A DNA stretch of 64,000 nt, taken from JACDER01 sp963842575 (GTDB lineage Bacteria > Actinomycetota > Thermoleophilia > Gaiellales > Gaiellaceae). Made by a program: the position numbers and the translations under genes. Below, piece after piece: positions 6,824-14,404 of the stretch. The notes below the pieces were generated by a model. The model was not told where the DNA came from and did not search any database. It saw only the letters and a list, made by a program, of their open reading frames with translations. Location of the stretch: positions 19,214 through 83,213 of the forward strand of contig CAWJGS010000003.1 of NCBI GenBank assembly GCA_963842575.1, given 5' to 3'. Position 1 is the first letter of the stretch, and each line of letters starts with the position of its first letter.

Positions 6824-8322
6824 CGCGCCCCAGTACTGACGAGGAGACCGACCTTCCCGCCCGCGACCATGTGAGTGCCGGCGAGCGGAGTCTGGGAGAT
6901 GACCCGCCCGCGCGGCGCCTTCGAGAAGATCCATCGCACCCGCCCCACCGAGCAGTGACCGCGCGCGACGGCGCCCTTCGCGTCCGAAAGGCCGCGGCCC
7001 TTCAGCTTCGGCACGTGGCAGATCGTCTGGGTATCTATGAAGCGCGCGAGCGCGAAGCGCTGCTCCTCCTTCGCCGAGTTGTAGGTCGTCCCCGCCCCGA
7101 TGAGCATGCCGTCCGCTTGCACGCCCACGGAGGTCGCGACGTCGAATTGCCCTCCGAACGAGGCTCGGGCGACGCCTCCCTTCCCAAACGCCTTGTCGGG
7201 CGCGCCGTTCGGCAGGTACCGCGCGACCTCGAAGAGGCCGAGATCGTTTCCCACGGCCACCGCGATTCGCCCGCCGGCCAGCAGCACGACGTCCTCGGCA
7301 TAGCCCAGCTTGCCGAAGCCCGATGTCGCCTTCCCACCGCGGCCGAAGGTGGGATCGAGGCTTCCATCCGCCTCGTAACGCACGAGCGCGAGCTTGCCGG
7401 TCGAGTCCACGCTCTCGCCGCTCTTCGCAATCGTCGTTCCTCCGACCACGATCTTCCCGTCGGCCTGCAGGACGACCGCGTCGGCCTCGCCTCCGGCGCC
7501 GACCTGCGTCACGACTCGTCCTCCCGAGCCGAAGGTCGGGTCCGGCGTCCCGTCCGAGCGGTAGCGCGCCAGCACGAAACCACCCCATTCGTAGTCCCCC
7601 TCGACCACCCTCACACGCGATCCGGCGACCACGATCTTCCCGTCCGGCTGAAGCGCGACGTCCGCCGCCGCCGACGAATCGCCGCCGGGGGATGCCCAGC
7701 CACCGGAGCCGAACGACCGGTCGAGCGTTCCGTCCGCGTCGTAGCGGCCGACCACGAACCGGAACTCTCCCTGCTCCGGCTCGAACGCGGTGCCGGCGAC
7801 CAAGATCTTGCCGTCGGCCTGCACTGCGACGGTGCGCAGGAACGAGTTCTGCCCGCGGCGGGCTTCGACGGACCCGGAGGAGCCGAATGCCTTGTCGAGC
7901 GATCCGCCGGCGTCGTAGCGCGCGACGATTCCGTACCCCTGCGACCCGTCGCCGCCGGCGCCGACGGCCACGATCTTGCCGTCGGGCTGGAGCGCGACCT
8001 TCAGCACTTCGTCGTCGTTCGGGGCGACGCTCGTCCTGACTCTTCCGCCGGTGCCGAAGCTCTCGTCCGGCTTCCCGTCGTTGCGATACCGCACGAGCGT
8101 GAAATCCTCGCTCCCGAAGGCGCCGCTGCCTCCCGCGGCCACGATCTTGCCGTCACTCTGCAACTCGACGTCGTCCAGCCACACCCAGTCGTCGGTCGTC
8201 CCAAGGATCGTCACGACCTTGCCCGCCCGCCCGAAGCTCGGATCGAGCTCGCCGGGCGCGGCCTGAGCCGAGCCGACCGAGAGGACGATCAGCGCGCCGA
8301 AGAGAACCGCGACCAGGCGCAC
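6820..8322 (-). CDS. secreted delta-60 repeat protein with C-terminal PASTA-like domain
   Basis: The GTG at 8322 gives a clean signal peptide (MRLVAVLFGALIVLSVGSAQ); an earlier GTG at 8337 lies at the base of the groEL terminator hairpin. Residues about 30-425 contain roughly seven delta-60 (uncharacterised beta-propeller) repeats with the recurring pattern LQPDGKIVVAG then ARYDADGTLDRSFGSGG. The last 65 residues (CHVPKLKGRGLSDAKGAV onwards, with VISQTPLAGT) resemble a PASTA domain, a fold linked to cell-wall or lectin-like binding. Its stop overlaps the next start (ATGA). Function unknown, presumably at the cell surface. Confidence 0.8.
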   Translation of the reverse strand: MRLVAVLFGALIVLSVGSAQAAPGELDPSFGRAGKVVTILGTTDDWVWLDDVELQSDGKIVAAGGSGAFGSEDFTLVRYRNDGKPDESFGTGGRVRTSVAPNDDEVLKVALQPDGKIVAVGAGGDGSQGYGIVARYDAGGSLDKAFGSSGSVEARRGQNSFLRTVAVQADGKILVAGTAFEPEQGEFRFVVGRYDADGTLDRSFGSGGWASPGGDSSAAADVALQPDGKIVVAGSRVRVVEGDYEWGGFVLARYRSDGTPDPTFGSGGRVVTQVGAGGEADAVVLQADGKIVVGGTTIAKSGESVDSTGKLALVRYEADGSLDPTFGRGGKATSGFGKLGYAEDVVLLAGGRIAVAVGNDLGLFEVARYLPNGAPDKAFGKGGVARASFGGQFDVATSVGVQADGMLIGAGTTYNSAKEEQRFALARFIDTQTICHVPKLKGRGLSDAKGAVARGHCSVGRVRWIFSKAPRGRVISQTPLAGTHMVAGGKVGLLVSTGAR

Positions 8323-8336
8323 GACGCCAGTAAACA

Positions 8337-8363
8337 CGAAGGGCCGGCAGAGCCGGCCCTTCG
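8337..8363 (-). terminator. strong hairpin after groEL
   Basis: CGAAGGGCCGGC (8337-8348) pairs perfectly with 8352-8363 around a 3-base loop, giving 12 GC-rich base pairs. It lies 24 bases after the groEL stop on the leftward strand and is followed there by TGTTTACTGG, a weak T-rich tail. It probably ends groES-groEL transcription and directly abuts the start of the delta-60 gene. Confidence 0.65.
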
Positions 8364-8386
8364 AAAAGCAACCCCGGAGGGCTTGG

Positions 8387-10012
8387 TTACATCATCCCGC
8401 CCATGTCGGGCATGCCGCCTCCGGCCATCGCCGGGTTCTTCTCCGGCGGCTCGGCCACGACTGCCTCGGTCGTGAGGATGTTCTTGGCGATCGACGCGGC
8501 GTTCTGCAGCGCCGAGCGCGTGACCATGGTCGGGTCGATGATCCCGGCCTTGACCAGGTCCTCGTACTCCTCGGTGTCGACGTTCAGTCCGTGGCCCTTG
8601 GTGCCGGTCCGGATCTTGTCGACGACGATGGAGCCCTCGAGGCCCGCGTTGTAGGCGAGCTGGCGGATCGGCTCCTCGAGCGCGCGGGCCACGATGCTGG
8701 CGCCCGTCTTCTCGTCGCCCTCGAACTCGTCGAGCTTGATCGACTTGACCGCGTTCAGGAGCGCGACGCCGCCACCGGGGACGATGCCTTCCTCGAGCGC
8801 CGCGCGGGTCGCCTGCAGGGCGTCCTCGACGCGGTGCTTCTTCTCCTTCATCTCGGTCTCGGTGGCAGCGCCGACCTTGACCACCGCGACGCCGCCGGCC
8901 AGCTTCGCCAGCCGCTCCTGCAGCTTCTCGCGGTCGAAGTCGGAGTCGGTGTTCTCGATCTCCGCCTTCAGCTGCTTGATCCGGGACTTGATCCCCTCGG
9001 GATCGCCGGAGCCGTCGATGATCGTCGTCGTGTCCTTGGTGATGACGACGCGGCGGGCACGGCCGAGCTGCGAGAGCTTCGTGTTCTCGAGCTTGAGGCC
9101 CATCTCCTCGGTGATGACCTCGGCGCCCGCGAGGATCGCGATGTCCTCGAGCATGCGCTTGCGGCGGTCACCGAAGCCCGGCGCCTTGACGGCGACGGCG
9201 GTGAAGGTGCCGCGCAGCTTGTTGACGACGATGGTGGCGAGTGCCTCGCCTTCGACGTCCTCCGCGACGATCAGCAGCGGGCGGCCGGACTGGATGACCT
9301 GCTCGAGCACGGGCAGGAGGTCCTTGACCGCCCCGATCTTCTGGTTCGCGACCAGGATGAACGGGTCCTCGAGCACGGCCTCCATGCGCTCGGCATCGGT
9401 GATCATGTACGGCGAGAGGTAGCCCTTGTCGAACTGCATGCCCTCGGTGAACTCGAGCTCGAGCCCGAAGGTCTGGCCTTCCTCGACGTTGACGACGCCG
9501 TCCTTGCCGACCTTCTCGATGGCGTCGGCGATCACGTCGCCGATCTCGCGCTCGCGAGACGAGATGCTGGCGACCCGGGCGATGTCCTCCTTGCCCGAGA
9601 TCTCCTTGGACTGCGACTTCAGGTCCTCGACGACGGCGTCGACGGACTTCTCGATGCCGCGCTTCAGCGCCATCGGGTTCGCACCCGCGGCGACGTTCTT
9701 CAGGCCCTCGCGGACGATGGCCTGGGCGAGAACGGTGGCGGTCGTCGTGCCGTCGCCGGCGACGTCGTTCGTCGAGGTCGCGACCTCGCGGACGAGCTGA
9801 GCGCCCTGGTTCTCGAAGACGTCCTCGACCTCGATCTCGCGGGCGATGGTGACGCCGTCATTGGTAATCGTGGGCGCGCCGAACTTCTTGTCGAGCACGA
9901 CGTAGCGCCCCTTCGGGCCAAGTGTGACCTTGACCGCGTCGGCGAGGATGTTCACGCCCCGCTCGAGCGAGCGGCGCGCATCCTCGTTGAACTTCAGCTC
10001 CTTGTGAGCCAT
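8387..10012 (-). CDS. groL: chaperonin GroEL (60 kDa, Hsp60)
   Basis: This is a full-length 541-residue GroEL. The start MAHKELKFNEDARRSLERG is followed by the nucleotide-binding VTLGPKGRYVVLD and GDGTTTATVLAQ, the intermediate and apical domain blocks (EGMQFDKGYLSPYM, KAPGFGDRRKRMLEDIAIL) and the C-terminal GGGMPDMGGMM tail of housekeeping chaperonins. It folds client proteins in a double ring capped by GroES, driven by ATP. A GGAGGAA site precedes the ATG. groES ends 23 bases upstream on the same strand, so the two form an operon controlled from the CIRCE region. Confidence 0.98.
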   Translation of the reverse strand: MAHKELKFNEDARRSLERGVNILADAVKVTLGPKGRYVVLDKKFGAPTITNDGVTIAREIEVEDVFENQGAQLVREVATSTNDVAGDGTTTATVLAQAIVREGLKNVAAGANPMALKRGIEKSVDAVVEDLKSQSKEISGKEDIARVASISSREREIGDVIADAIEKVGKDGVVNVEEGQTFGLELEFTEGMQFDKGYLSPYMITDAERMEAVLEDPFILVANQKIGAVKDLLPVLEQVIQSGRPLLIVAEDVEGEALATIVVNKLRGTFTAVAVKAPGFGDRRKRMLEDIAILAGAEVITEEMGLKLENTKLSQLGRARRVVITKDTTTIIDGSGDPEGIKSRIKQLKAEIENTDSDFDREKLQERLAKLAGGVAVVKVGAATETEMKEKKHRVEDALQATRAALEEGIVPGGGVALLNAVKSIKLDEFEGDEKTGASIVARALEEPIRQLAYNAGLEGSIVVDKIRTGTKGHGLNVDTEEYEDLVKAGIIDPTMVTRSALQNAASIAKNILTTEAVVAEPPEKNPAMAGGGMPDMGGMM

Positions 10013-10035
10013 TTCACTCTTCCTCCTTGATGTGT

Positions 10036-10356
10036 CTAGCTCTTGGCGCCTGCGAGCTCACGGTCGCCGACGACCTTCGCCAGCACATCGGACTCACGCA
10101 GGATCAGAACATCATCGGCCCCGAGCTTGATCTCGGTTCCGCCGTACTTGGAGAAGATGATCTCGTCACCTTCCTCCACGTCCATCGGGACGTGCTCTCC
10201 GCTCTCATCGTTACGAGGGCCCGGGCCGACTGCCAGGACCTTGCCGCGCTGCGGCTTCTCCTTGGCGGTGTCGGGCAGGACGATCCCACTCACAGTGGTC
10301 TCCTCCTCCTCCAGAACCTCCACGATGAGGCGGTCTCCCAGCGGCTGTAGATTCAT
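10036..10356 (-). CDS. groS: co-chaperonin GroES (10 kDa, Hsp10)
   Basis: The 106-residue protein shows the GroES fold: MNLQPLGDRLIVEVLEEEE, the mobile loop around TTVSGIVLPDTAKEKPQRG, AVGPGPRN, and the closing DEIIFSKYGGTEIK and LILRESDVLA. The ATG at 10356 was chosen over an upstream in-frame start because a GAGGAGG lies at the right distance and homologues start at this residue. It caps the GroEL ring. A CIRCE-like operator lies 37 bases upstream of the start. Confidence 0.97.
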   Translation of the reverse strand: MNLQPLGDRLIVEVLEEEETTVSGIVLPDTAKEKPQRGKVLAVGPGPRNDESGEHVPMDVEEGDEIIFSKYGGTEIKLGADDVLILRESDVLAKVVGDRELAGAKS

Positions 10357-10379
10357 GGGTTTCCTCCTCGCTTTTCCAC

Positions 10380-10388
10380 TTTGTAACA
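10380..10388 (-). promoter_or_regulatory. probable extended -10 element of groES-groEL
   Basis: On the leftward strand the sequence reads TGTTACAAA, an extended -10 (TGn then TACAAA) with no obvious -35. Transcription would begin about 10373, leaving a short leader that contains the GAGGAGG site of groES. The same nonamer occurs before the Nudix gene (10480-10488) and upstream of the Fe-S carrier gene (31722-31730), which supports a real promoter element. Confidence 0.5.
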
Positions 10389-10392
10389 CCTG

Positions 10393-10419
10393 TTGGCACT
10401 CGAACTAGGTGAGTGACAG
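10393..10419. promoter_or_regulatory. CIRCE-like HrcA operator upstream of groES
   Basis: TTGGCACTC (10393-10401), a 9-base spacer and GAGTGACAG (10411-10419) match the CIRCE layout TTAGCACTC-N9-GAGTGCTAA. The left arm has one mismatch; the right arm keeps GAGTG and is degenerate at its outer end. Spacing is exact, and the site sits between the proposed -10 and the upstream promoter region of groES, where the HrcA repressor would block transcription until heat stress. hrcA itself is not in the window. Confidence 0.8.
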
Positions 10420-10479
10420 AGGCATTCTAACTGCAGGGAGGCCGCATTCGCAACATTTGGGCACGGCGACATGACGCTG

Positions 10480-10488
10480 TGTTACAAA
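10480..10488 (+). promoter_or_regulatory. probable extended -10 of the Nudix gene (leaderless)
   Basis: TGTTACAAA at 10480-10488 ends 7 bases before the GTG start at 10496, so transcription would begin at or next to the start codon and the mRNA would be essentially leaderless. No Shine-Dalgarno site is visible before that GTG, which agrees with this. The element is the same as that proposed for groES on the other strand. Confidence 0.45.
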
Positions 10489-10495
10489 CGGCGGT

Positions 10496-10927
10496 GTGAA
10501 GCGGGAATTCTCGGCCGGCGGAGTTGTCGTTCGGCGACTGCGGGGAGAGTGGCGCATGGCGGCCATCAGGCCGGGAGGCAAGCCACCCGGCGTGTGGGCG
10601 CTGCCGAAGGGGCTGATCGGGGAGGGCGAGAAGCCCGAGGAGACCGCCGTGCGCGAGGTCGCCGAGGAGACGGGGGTCGAGGCGCGGTCGCTCGGCAAGC
10701 TCGGCGACGTCCGCTACGTCTACACGTGGGCGGGGGAGCGGATCTTCAAGGTGGTCAGCTTCTATCTCCTGCGCTACTCCTCGGGCCGGCTCGGGGACAT
10801 TCCGCCCGAGCACGCACACGAGGTCGCGGAAGCGCGCTGGCTGCCGCTCGAGGAGGCGCCGTCGCTGCTCGCATACGGAGGCGAGCGAGAGATGGCTGCG
10901 AAGGCCATCGAGGCCTTATCATCCTGA
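10496..10927 (+). CDS. Nudix hydrolase
   Basis: The 143-residue protein is a single Nudix domain. The Nudix box occupies about residues 40-62, with GEGEKPEETAVREVAEETGV matching GX5EX7REUXEEXGU and supplying the Mg2+-binding glutamates. It follows the opening GGVVVRR strand and KPPGVWALPKG. The family hydrolyses nucleoside diphosphates linked to other groups; small proteins of this type with a LRYSSGR insert are often related to MutT or Ap4A hydrolases, but the substrate is not shown. GTG start without a ribosome-binding site. The ASCH gene follows 4 bases downstream. Confidence 0.9.
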   Translation: MKREFSAGGVVVRRLRGEWRMAAIRPGGKPPGVWALPKGLIGEGEKPEETAVREVAEETGVEARSLGKLGDVRYVYTWAGERIFKVVSFYLLRYSSGRLGDIPPEHAHEVAEARWLPLEEAPSLLAYGGEREMAAKAIEALSS

Positions 10928-10931
10928 CGCT

Positions 10932-11279
10932 TTGTACGCCCTGAACTTCTATTCCCCGCTCGTCGCCGACCAGCTCCGCTCGCTGCGGAAGACGGCCACG
11001 ATCCGGCTGGGCGACAAGTCGCAGAAGTACAAGAAGGGGATGGTCGTGCAGGTGCTGGCCGGGGCGCGGTTCGGCCCGCGGGAGAAGATCTTCGACGCGG
11101 TCATCGACAAGATCGAGGTGAAGGCGCTCGCCGAGCTCTCACCACGCGAGATCGAGCACGACAACCCGGAGATCCGCCGTCCCGAGGAAATGGCGCACTT
11201 CCTCAGCCAGCTCTACAACCGTGAGGTGACGGAGGCCGACACCGTCACCGTGATCCGCTTCTCGAAGATCAAGCCCTAG
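10932..11279 (+). CDS. ASCH-domain protein
   Basis: The 115-residue protein opens with the ASCH-type strand LYALNFYSPLVADQLRSLRK. It continues with the basic KTATIRLGDKSQKYKKGMVV, the GARFGPREKIFDAVIDKIEV strand pair and a C-terminal VTVIRFSKI. ASCH domains resemble PUA/EVE folds and are thought to bind RNA or modified nucleotides; the ligand is unknown. The start is a TTG, chosen because homologous ASCH proteins begin at this strand. It is adjacent to the Nudix gene on the same strand. The last four bases overlap a convergent gene. Confidence 0.75.
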   Translation: MYALNFYSPLVADQLRSLRKTATIRLGDKSQKYKKGMVVQVLAGARFGPREKIFDAVIDKIEVKALAELSPREIEHDNPEIRRPEEMAHFLSQLYNREVTEADTVTVIRFSKIKP

Positions 11280-11911
11280 CAGCCGGTCTTCTTGCCGGGG
11301 AGTTCGTGCACGTTCGGCGGCCCTTCGCTCAGGGCCGACGCCGAGTCGGCAGGCGCCGTCGAGCCCGGCCCGTGGAACTTCGTGATCATCCAGTAGTCCA
11401 CGCGCCAGCGCCGGTCCGCGCCGCGGACGACCGTCGCATCGACCGTGGCGACGGAGTACCCGGAGCAGCGGAGCGGAAAGAGGAGCGCCTCGAGACCCAC
11501 CTCGTCGCGGTAGGAGTACTGAACCAGGCTCCACGCGCCCTGGCCATGCCGGGAGACGGGATACGGCACGACGGGGATGCGCCCCGTCGCCCATTCCTGC
11601 CGCGTAAAGCCGGCACGCAGCGACGGGCCGGCCAGCGGCCACGACGCGAGCGACGTCGTGACGCGCGACCGCGGTGGAGATGAAACGGCGAAGGAGCTCG
11701 GCGCACCGCTGCCGGTCGCGGGCGCGAAAGGGACGTGCTTGGGCGCGCGGTACAGAGCCAGGTTGTGCACGACCGGGCCGTTCGCGTTCCCCGGCGACCC
11801 CGGGGACGAGAGGTGGACGGCCAGATACACGAGCGGGACCGCGACGATCAGGCTGCCCGCCGACCACGCGAGCCGGCGGCGGCGGCGCGGAGATTCGAGC
11901 AGCCGCGTCAT
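11276..11911 (-). CDS. hypothetical membrane-anchored protein
   Basis: The 211-residue product begins with basic residues (ESPRRRRRLAW), then one hydrophobic helix (SLIVAVPLVYLAVHL, about 18-34), so it is probably anchored with the C-terminus outside. The external part has a Ser/Pro-rich linker followed by an alpha+beta region (GQGAWSLVQYSYRDEVGLEA, VDATVVRGADRRWRVDYW) that faintly recalls NTF2-like or conjugative TraC-type folds. I do not recognise the family. The start lies 60 bases from the divergent DUF5937-ArsR gene. Confidence 0.65.
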   Translation of the reverse strand: MTRLLESPRRRRRLAWSAGSLIVAVPLVYLAVHLSSPGSPGNANGPVVHNLALYRAPKHVPFAPATGSGAPSSFAVSSPPRSRVTTSLASWPLAGPSLRAGFTRQEWATGRIPVVPYPVSRHGQGAWSLVQYSYRDEVGLEALLFPLRCSGYSVATVDATVVRGADRRWRVDYWMITKFHGPGSTAPADSASALSEGPPNVHELPGKKTGC

Positions 11912-11970
11912 ATTCCGTTAGACGTCGCGCGGCGCTACGATCGCAACTAATCCACTAAACGGGAAATCAG

Positions 11971-13084
11971 ATGATCACCTTCGTCCTGCCCGAGGGCGCG
12001 CTCGAACGAATCGCAGTGGCCTACTCCCCGCTGGTCGAGGCGTTTTTCAGCCTGGACGTCCTCACCGAGCCGAAGCACCACCCGCTCCACCATGCCTGGG
12101 TACGCCGGGCGCGCAAGCTGGCCCCCGCTCTGAGACGAGAGATTGCGTTCTTCTCGTACTACTACGACCCGTACATCCCGAGCCCGATCGCGACGTATCC
12201 GACGGGTGACTATCCCAGCTTCGACGCCGAGCTCGAACGTCTTCTCCGGTTGGACGACGAGACCGTCCGCTACGAGTTCAGCGCACCCTTCGCTGGGCAG
12301 ACCGCGATCAGCGCGGGGTATTCGCCGGAAGACGAGAGCTGGCGTGGCGGTCGCCGTCGAGCGCGCCGAGGAGGCCGGCGTCGGCGAGCTCGCAGAGCTC
12401 GCGCTGGACTCGCCACGGCAGCTGGTCGAGCGGCTCTGTGGAATGCTCGAGGGGTACTGGACCGGCGCCTTCGCCGGCGAATGGCGCCGCATCGAGCGGG
12501 AGATCGCCCTCAGCGTGGAATTCGCCGGTGCCGAGCTCGCGCGAGCCGGGATCTACGGCTTCCTCGACTCGCTCGGGCTGGAGGTGCGGACGGATCGGAC
12601 GGCCGGGCGGTTTTCCTTCGACCGCCTCCACGAACACGAGGTCGAGATCGGGCCCGACGACCAGCTCGTGCTCAACCCGAGCTACTACCTCTGGCCGCAC
12701 GTGCGCGTGAACTGCGAGGCGCCGTGGCCGTACGCGGTCGCGTACCCGACGCCTTTCAGCCGAAGCCGCGCGCGGACCCGGGTGCCTCCGGACGAGCTCG
12801 TCAAGCCACTGCGCGCCTTGGCCGATGATGTGCGGCTCGAGATCGTCCGCCTCGTCGCCGACAAGCCGCGTACGACGCAGGAGCTGGCACCTCTCCTGCG
12901 GCTCACCGACTCGGCGGTGTCGAAGCACCTGCACCGGCTGAGCGAGGCCGGCGTCGTGACCTCACGCCGCGACGGCTACTACGTGCTGTACGGGTTGCAG
13001 GAGGACCGCCTGGACGCCGTCACGGACGCTTTGCGCGCGTTCGTTCACGGCGAATCGGGACGCCGAACTGCTCCGCCGGCCTGA
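11971..13084 (+). pseudogene. DUF5937 / ArsR-family transcriptional regulator, frameshifted
   Basis: From ATG 11971 the first frame gives the DUF5937 start (MITFVLPEGALERIAVAYSP, then EPKHHPLHHAWVRRARKLAP) for about 122 codons. At about 12340 the homology moves to the +1 frame, which continues DUF5937 and ends in an ArsR winged helix (VPPDELVKPLRALADDVRLE, SAVSKHLHRLSEAGVVTSRR, GYYVLYGL). The C-terminal HTH is intact, and without the break the protein would be about 370 residues, normal for the family. Either a single-base sequencing error or a recent mutation. Its 3' end overlaps an antisense zinc-ribbon gene by 65 bases. Confidence 0.75.
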
Positions 13085-13324
13085 GCGCCGCTCCGCAGCT
13101 CTCGCAGTCGACGGCGAACGCGGACGAGAAACGCGCGTCGCAGGCGGGACACTGGGCAGCGCATCTCTCCGCTCACACTGCGGGCACGTGGCGGGAAGCT
13201 CGTCCTGCCACTCCTCGAAGTAGCGCTGCGCGAAGCCGCAGGTCAGGCAGAAGGCGACCCAGTCGCCCAGCGTCTTGCGGCGCTCCTCGCGGAGCCAGTC
13301 GGACGGCTTTTCCCACGTCGAAAT
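13020..13324 (-). pseudogene. small zinc-ribbon protein, frameshifted
   Basis: Reading leftward from about 13324 (possible ATT start; no ATG/GTG/TTG in frame) the sequence gives STWEKPSDWLREERRKTLGD, then a CxxC (FCLTCGFAQRYFEEWQDE) and a second CxxC (CPQC). At about 13155 the frame shifts by one, and the new frame gives CPACDARFSSAFAVDCESCG before a TGA at 13020. The four Cys pairs would make two zinc ribbons in about 100 residues. The family is unknown. It lies antisense to the end of the DUF5937 regulator, which is itself frame-broken nearby. Confidence 0.55.
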
Positions 13325-13357
13325 CTGGCTCGGCCGAGTCGTTAGAGTTGTGCCCCG

Positions 13358-14404
13358 ATGGCAGTCGCGCGCGAAGCGGAGCCGGTCGGCTCGCTACGGG
13401 AGGTCAAGGAGGCAGGCCTCGACCGCGAGGACCTCCTCGGCATCTACCGCAACCTCCTGATCACGCGCGGCATCGAGGAGCGCGGGCACATCCTCTACAA
13501 GCAGGGCAAGATTCCCGGCTCGTTCTACACGGGACGCGGGAACGAGGGTGCCTCGGTCGCGATCGCGACCGCGATGGGCCCCGACGACGTCGGGACGCCG
13601 CTTCACCGCGACATGGGCGTCCACGTCACACGCGGTGTCGAGCCCTGGCGCATCCTTGCCCAGTACATGGGCCGCGCCGACGGGCCGACCAAGGGCAGGG
13701 ACGGCAACGTCCACATGGCCGACTCGAACCTCGGCCTGCTCGCCATGGTCAGCCATCTGCCCGCGATGCTGCCGGTCGCCGTCGGCTGCGCGCTCGCCTT
13801 CCGGATCAGGGAGGAGAAGCGCGTCGCGGTCGCGTGGTTCGGCGAAGGCGCCGCGGCCAGAGGCGACACGCATGAAGGGATGAACCTGGCCGGTGTCCGC
13901 CGGCTGCCCGTCGTCTTCATCTGCGACAACAACCAGTGGGCGTACTCGACGCCGACGCATCTCGGCTTTCCAACCGAGAACGTGGCCGACCGCGCCCAGG
14001 CCTACGGGTTCGAGGGCGTGGTCGTCGACGGCACCGACGTGCTCGCCGTCTACCGCGAGGCCAGACGGGCGATCGAGAAGGCGCGGGCGGGCGGCGGTCC
14101 GACGCTCATCGAGTCGGTCACGCTGCGGATGGAAGGGCACGCCGTCCACGACGACGCCTTCTACGTGCCCAAGGACATGTTCGAGGAGTGGGCCAAGAAC
14201 GATCCGATCGAGCGCTTCCGAACCTGGCTGCGCGAGAACGCGGACATGTCCGACGAGGAGGAGGACGAGATCACCGGCGGCGTCAAGAAGGTCCTGAACG
14301 ATGCGCTCCAGCGCGCCGACGAGTCGCCGCTGCCCGATCCGTCGAGCTTGACCGAAGGAGTCTTCGCCACCCCCGAAGAGCTGGACACACCGCACCACAA
14401 GTAA
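13358..14404 (+). CDS. 2-oxoacid (pyruvate or branched-chain) dehydrogenase E1 alpha subunit
   Basis: This thiamine-diphosphate-binding E1 alpha has 348 residues. Key blocks are GIEERGHILYKQGKIPGSFY, the active-site stretch GTPLHRDMGVHVTRG, and the ThDP/Mg motif running from GEGAAARGD to CDNNQWA at about 161-192. It decarboxylates a 2-oxoacid and passes the acyl group to lipoyl-E2. The weak similarity to a single substrate class leaves pyruvate, branched-chain or acetoin open. The ATG follows the zinc-ribbon region; the stop TAATG overlaps the E1 beta start by one base, so E1 alpha, E1 beta and E2 form one operon. Confidence 0.92.
   Translation: MAVAREAEPVGSLREVKEAGLDREDLLGIYRNLLITRGIEERGHILYKQGKIPGSFYTGRGNEGASVAIATAMGPDDVGTPLHRDMGVHVTRGVEPWRILAQYMGRADGPTKGRDGNVHMADSNLGLLAMVSHLPAMLPVAVGCALAFRIREEKRVAVAWFGEGAAARGDTHEGMNLAGVRRLPVVFICDNNQWAYSTPTHLGFPTENVADRAQAYGFEGVVVDGTDVLAVYREARRAIEKARAGGGPTLIESVTLRMEGHAVHDDAFYVPKDMFEEWAKNDPIERFRTWLRENADMSDEEEDEITGGVKKVLNDALQRADESPLPDPSSLTEGVFATPEELDTPHHK

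Noticed and set aside
7976..8266. Rightward Ser/Pro-rich frame opposite the delta-60 gene
   Set aside because: It follows the periodicity of the delta-60 repeats on the other strand and lacks any domain or start signal.
8591..10030. Rightward frame of about 479 codons opposite groEL
   Set aside because: It is antisense to a perfectly conserved groEL and carries a repetitive Leu/Asp/Arg composition; no independent evidence of coding.
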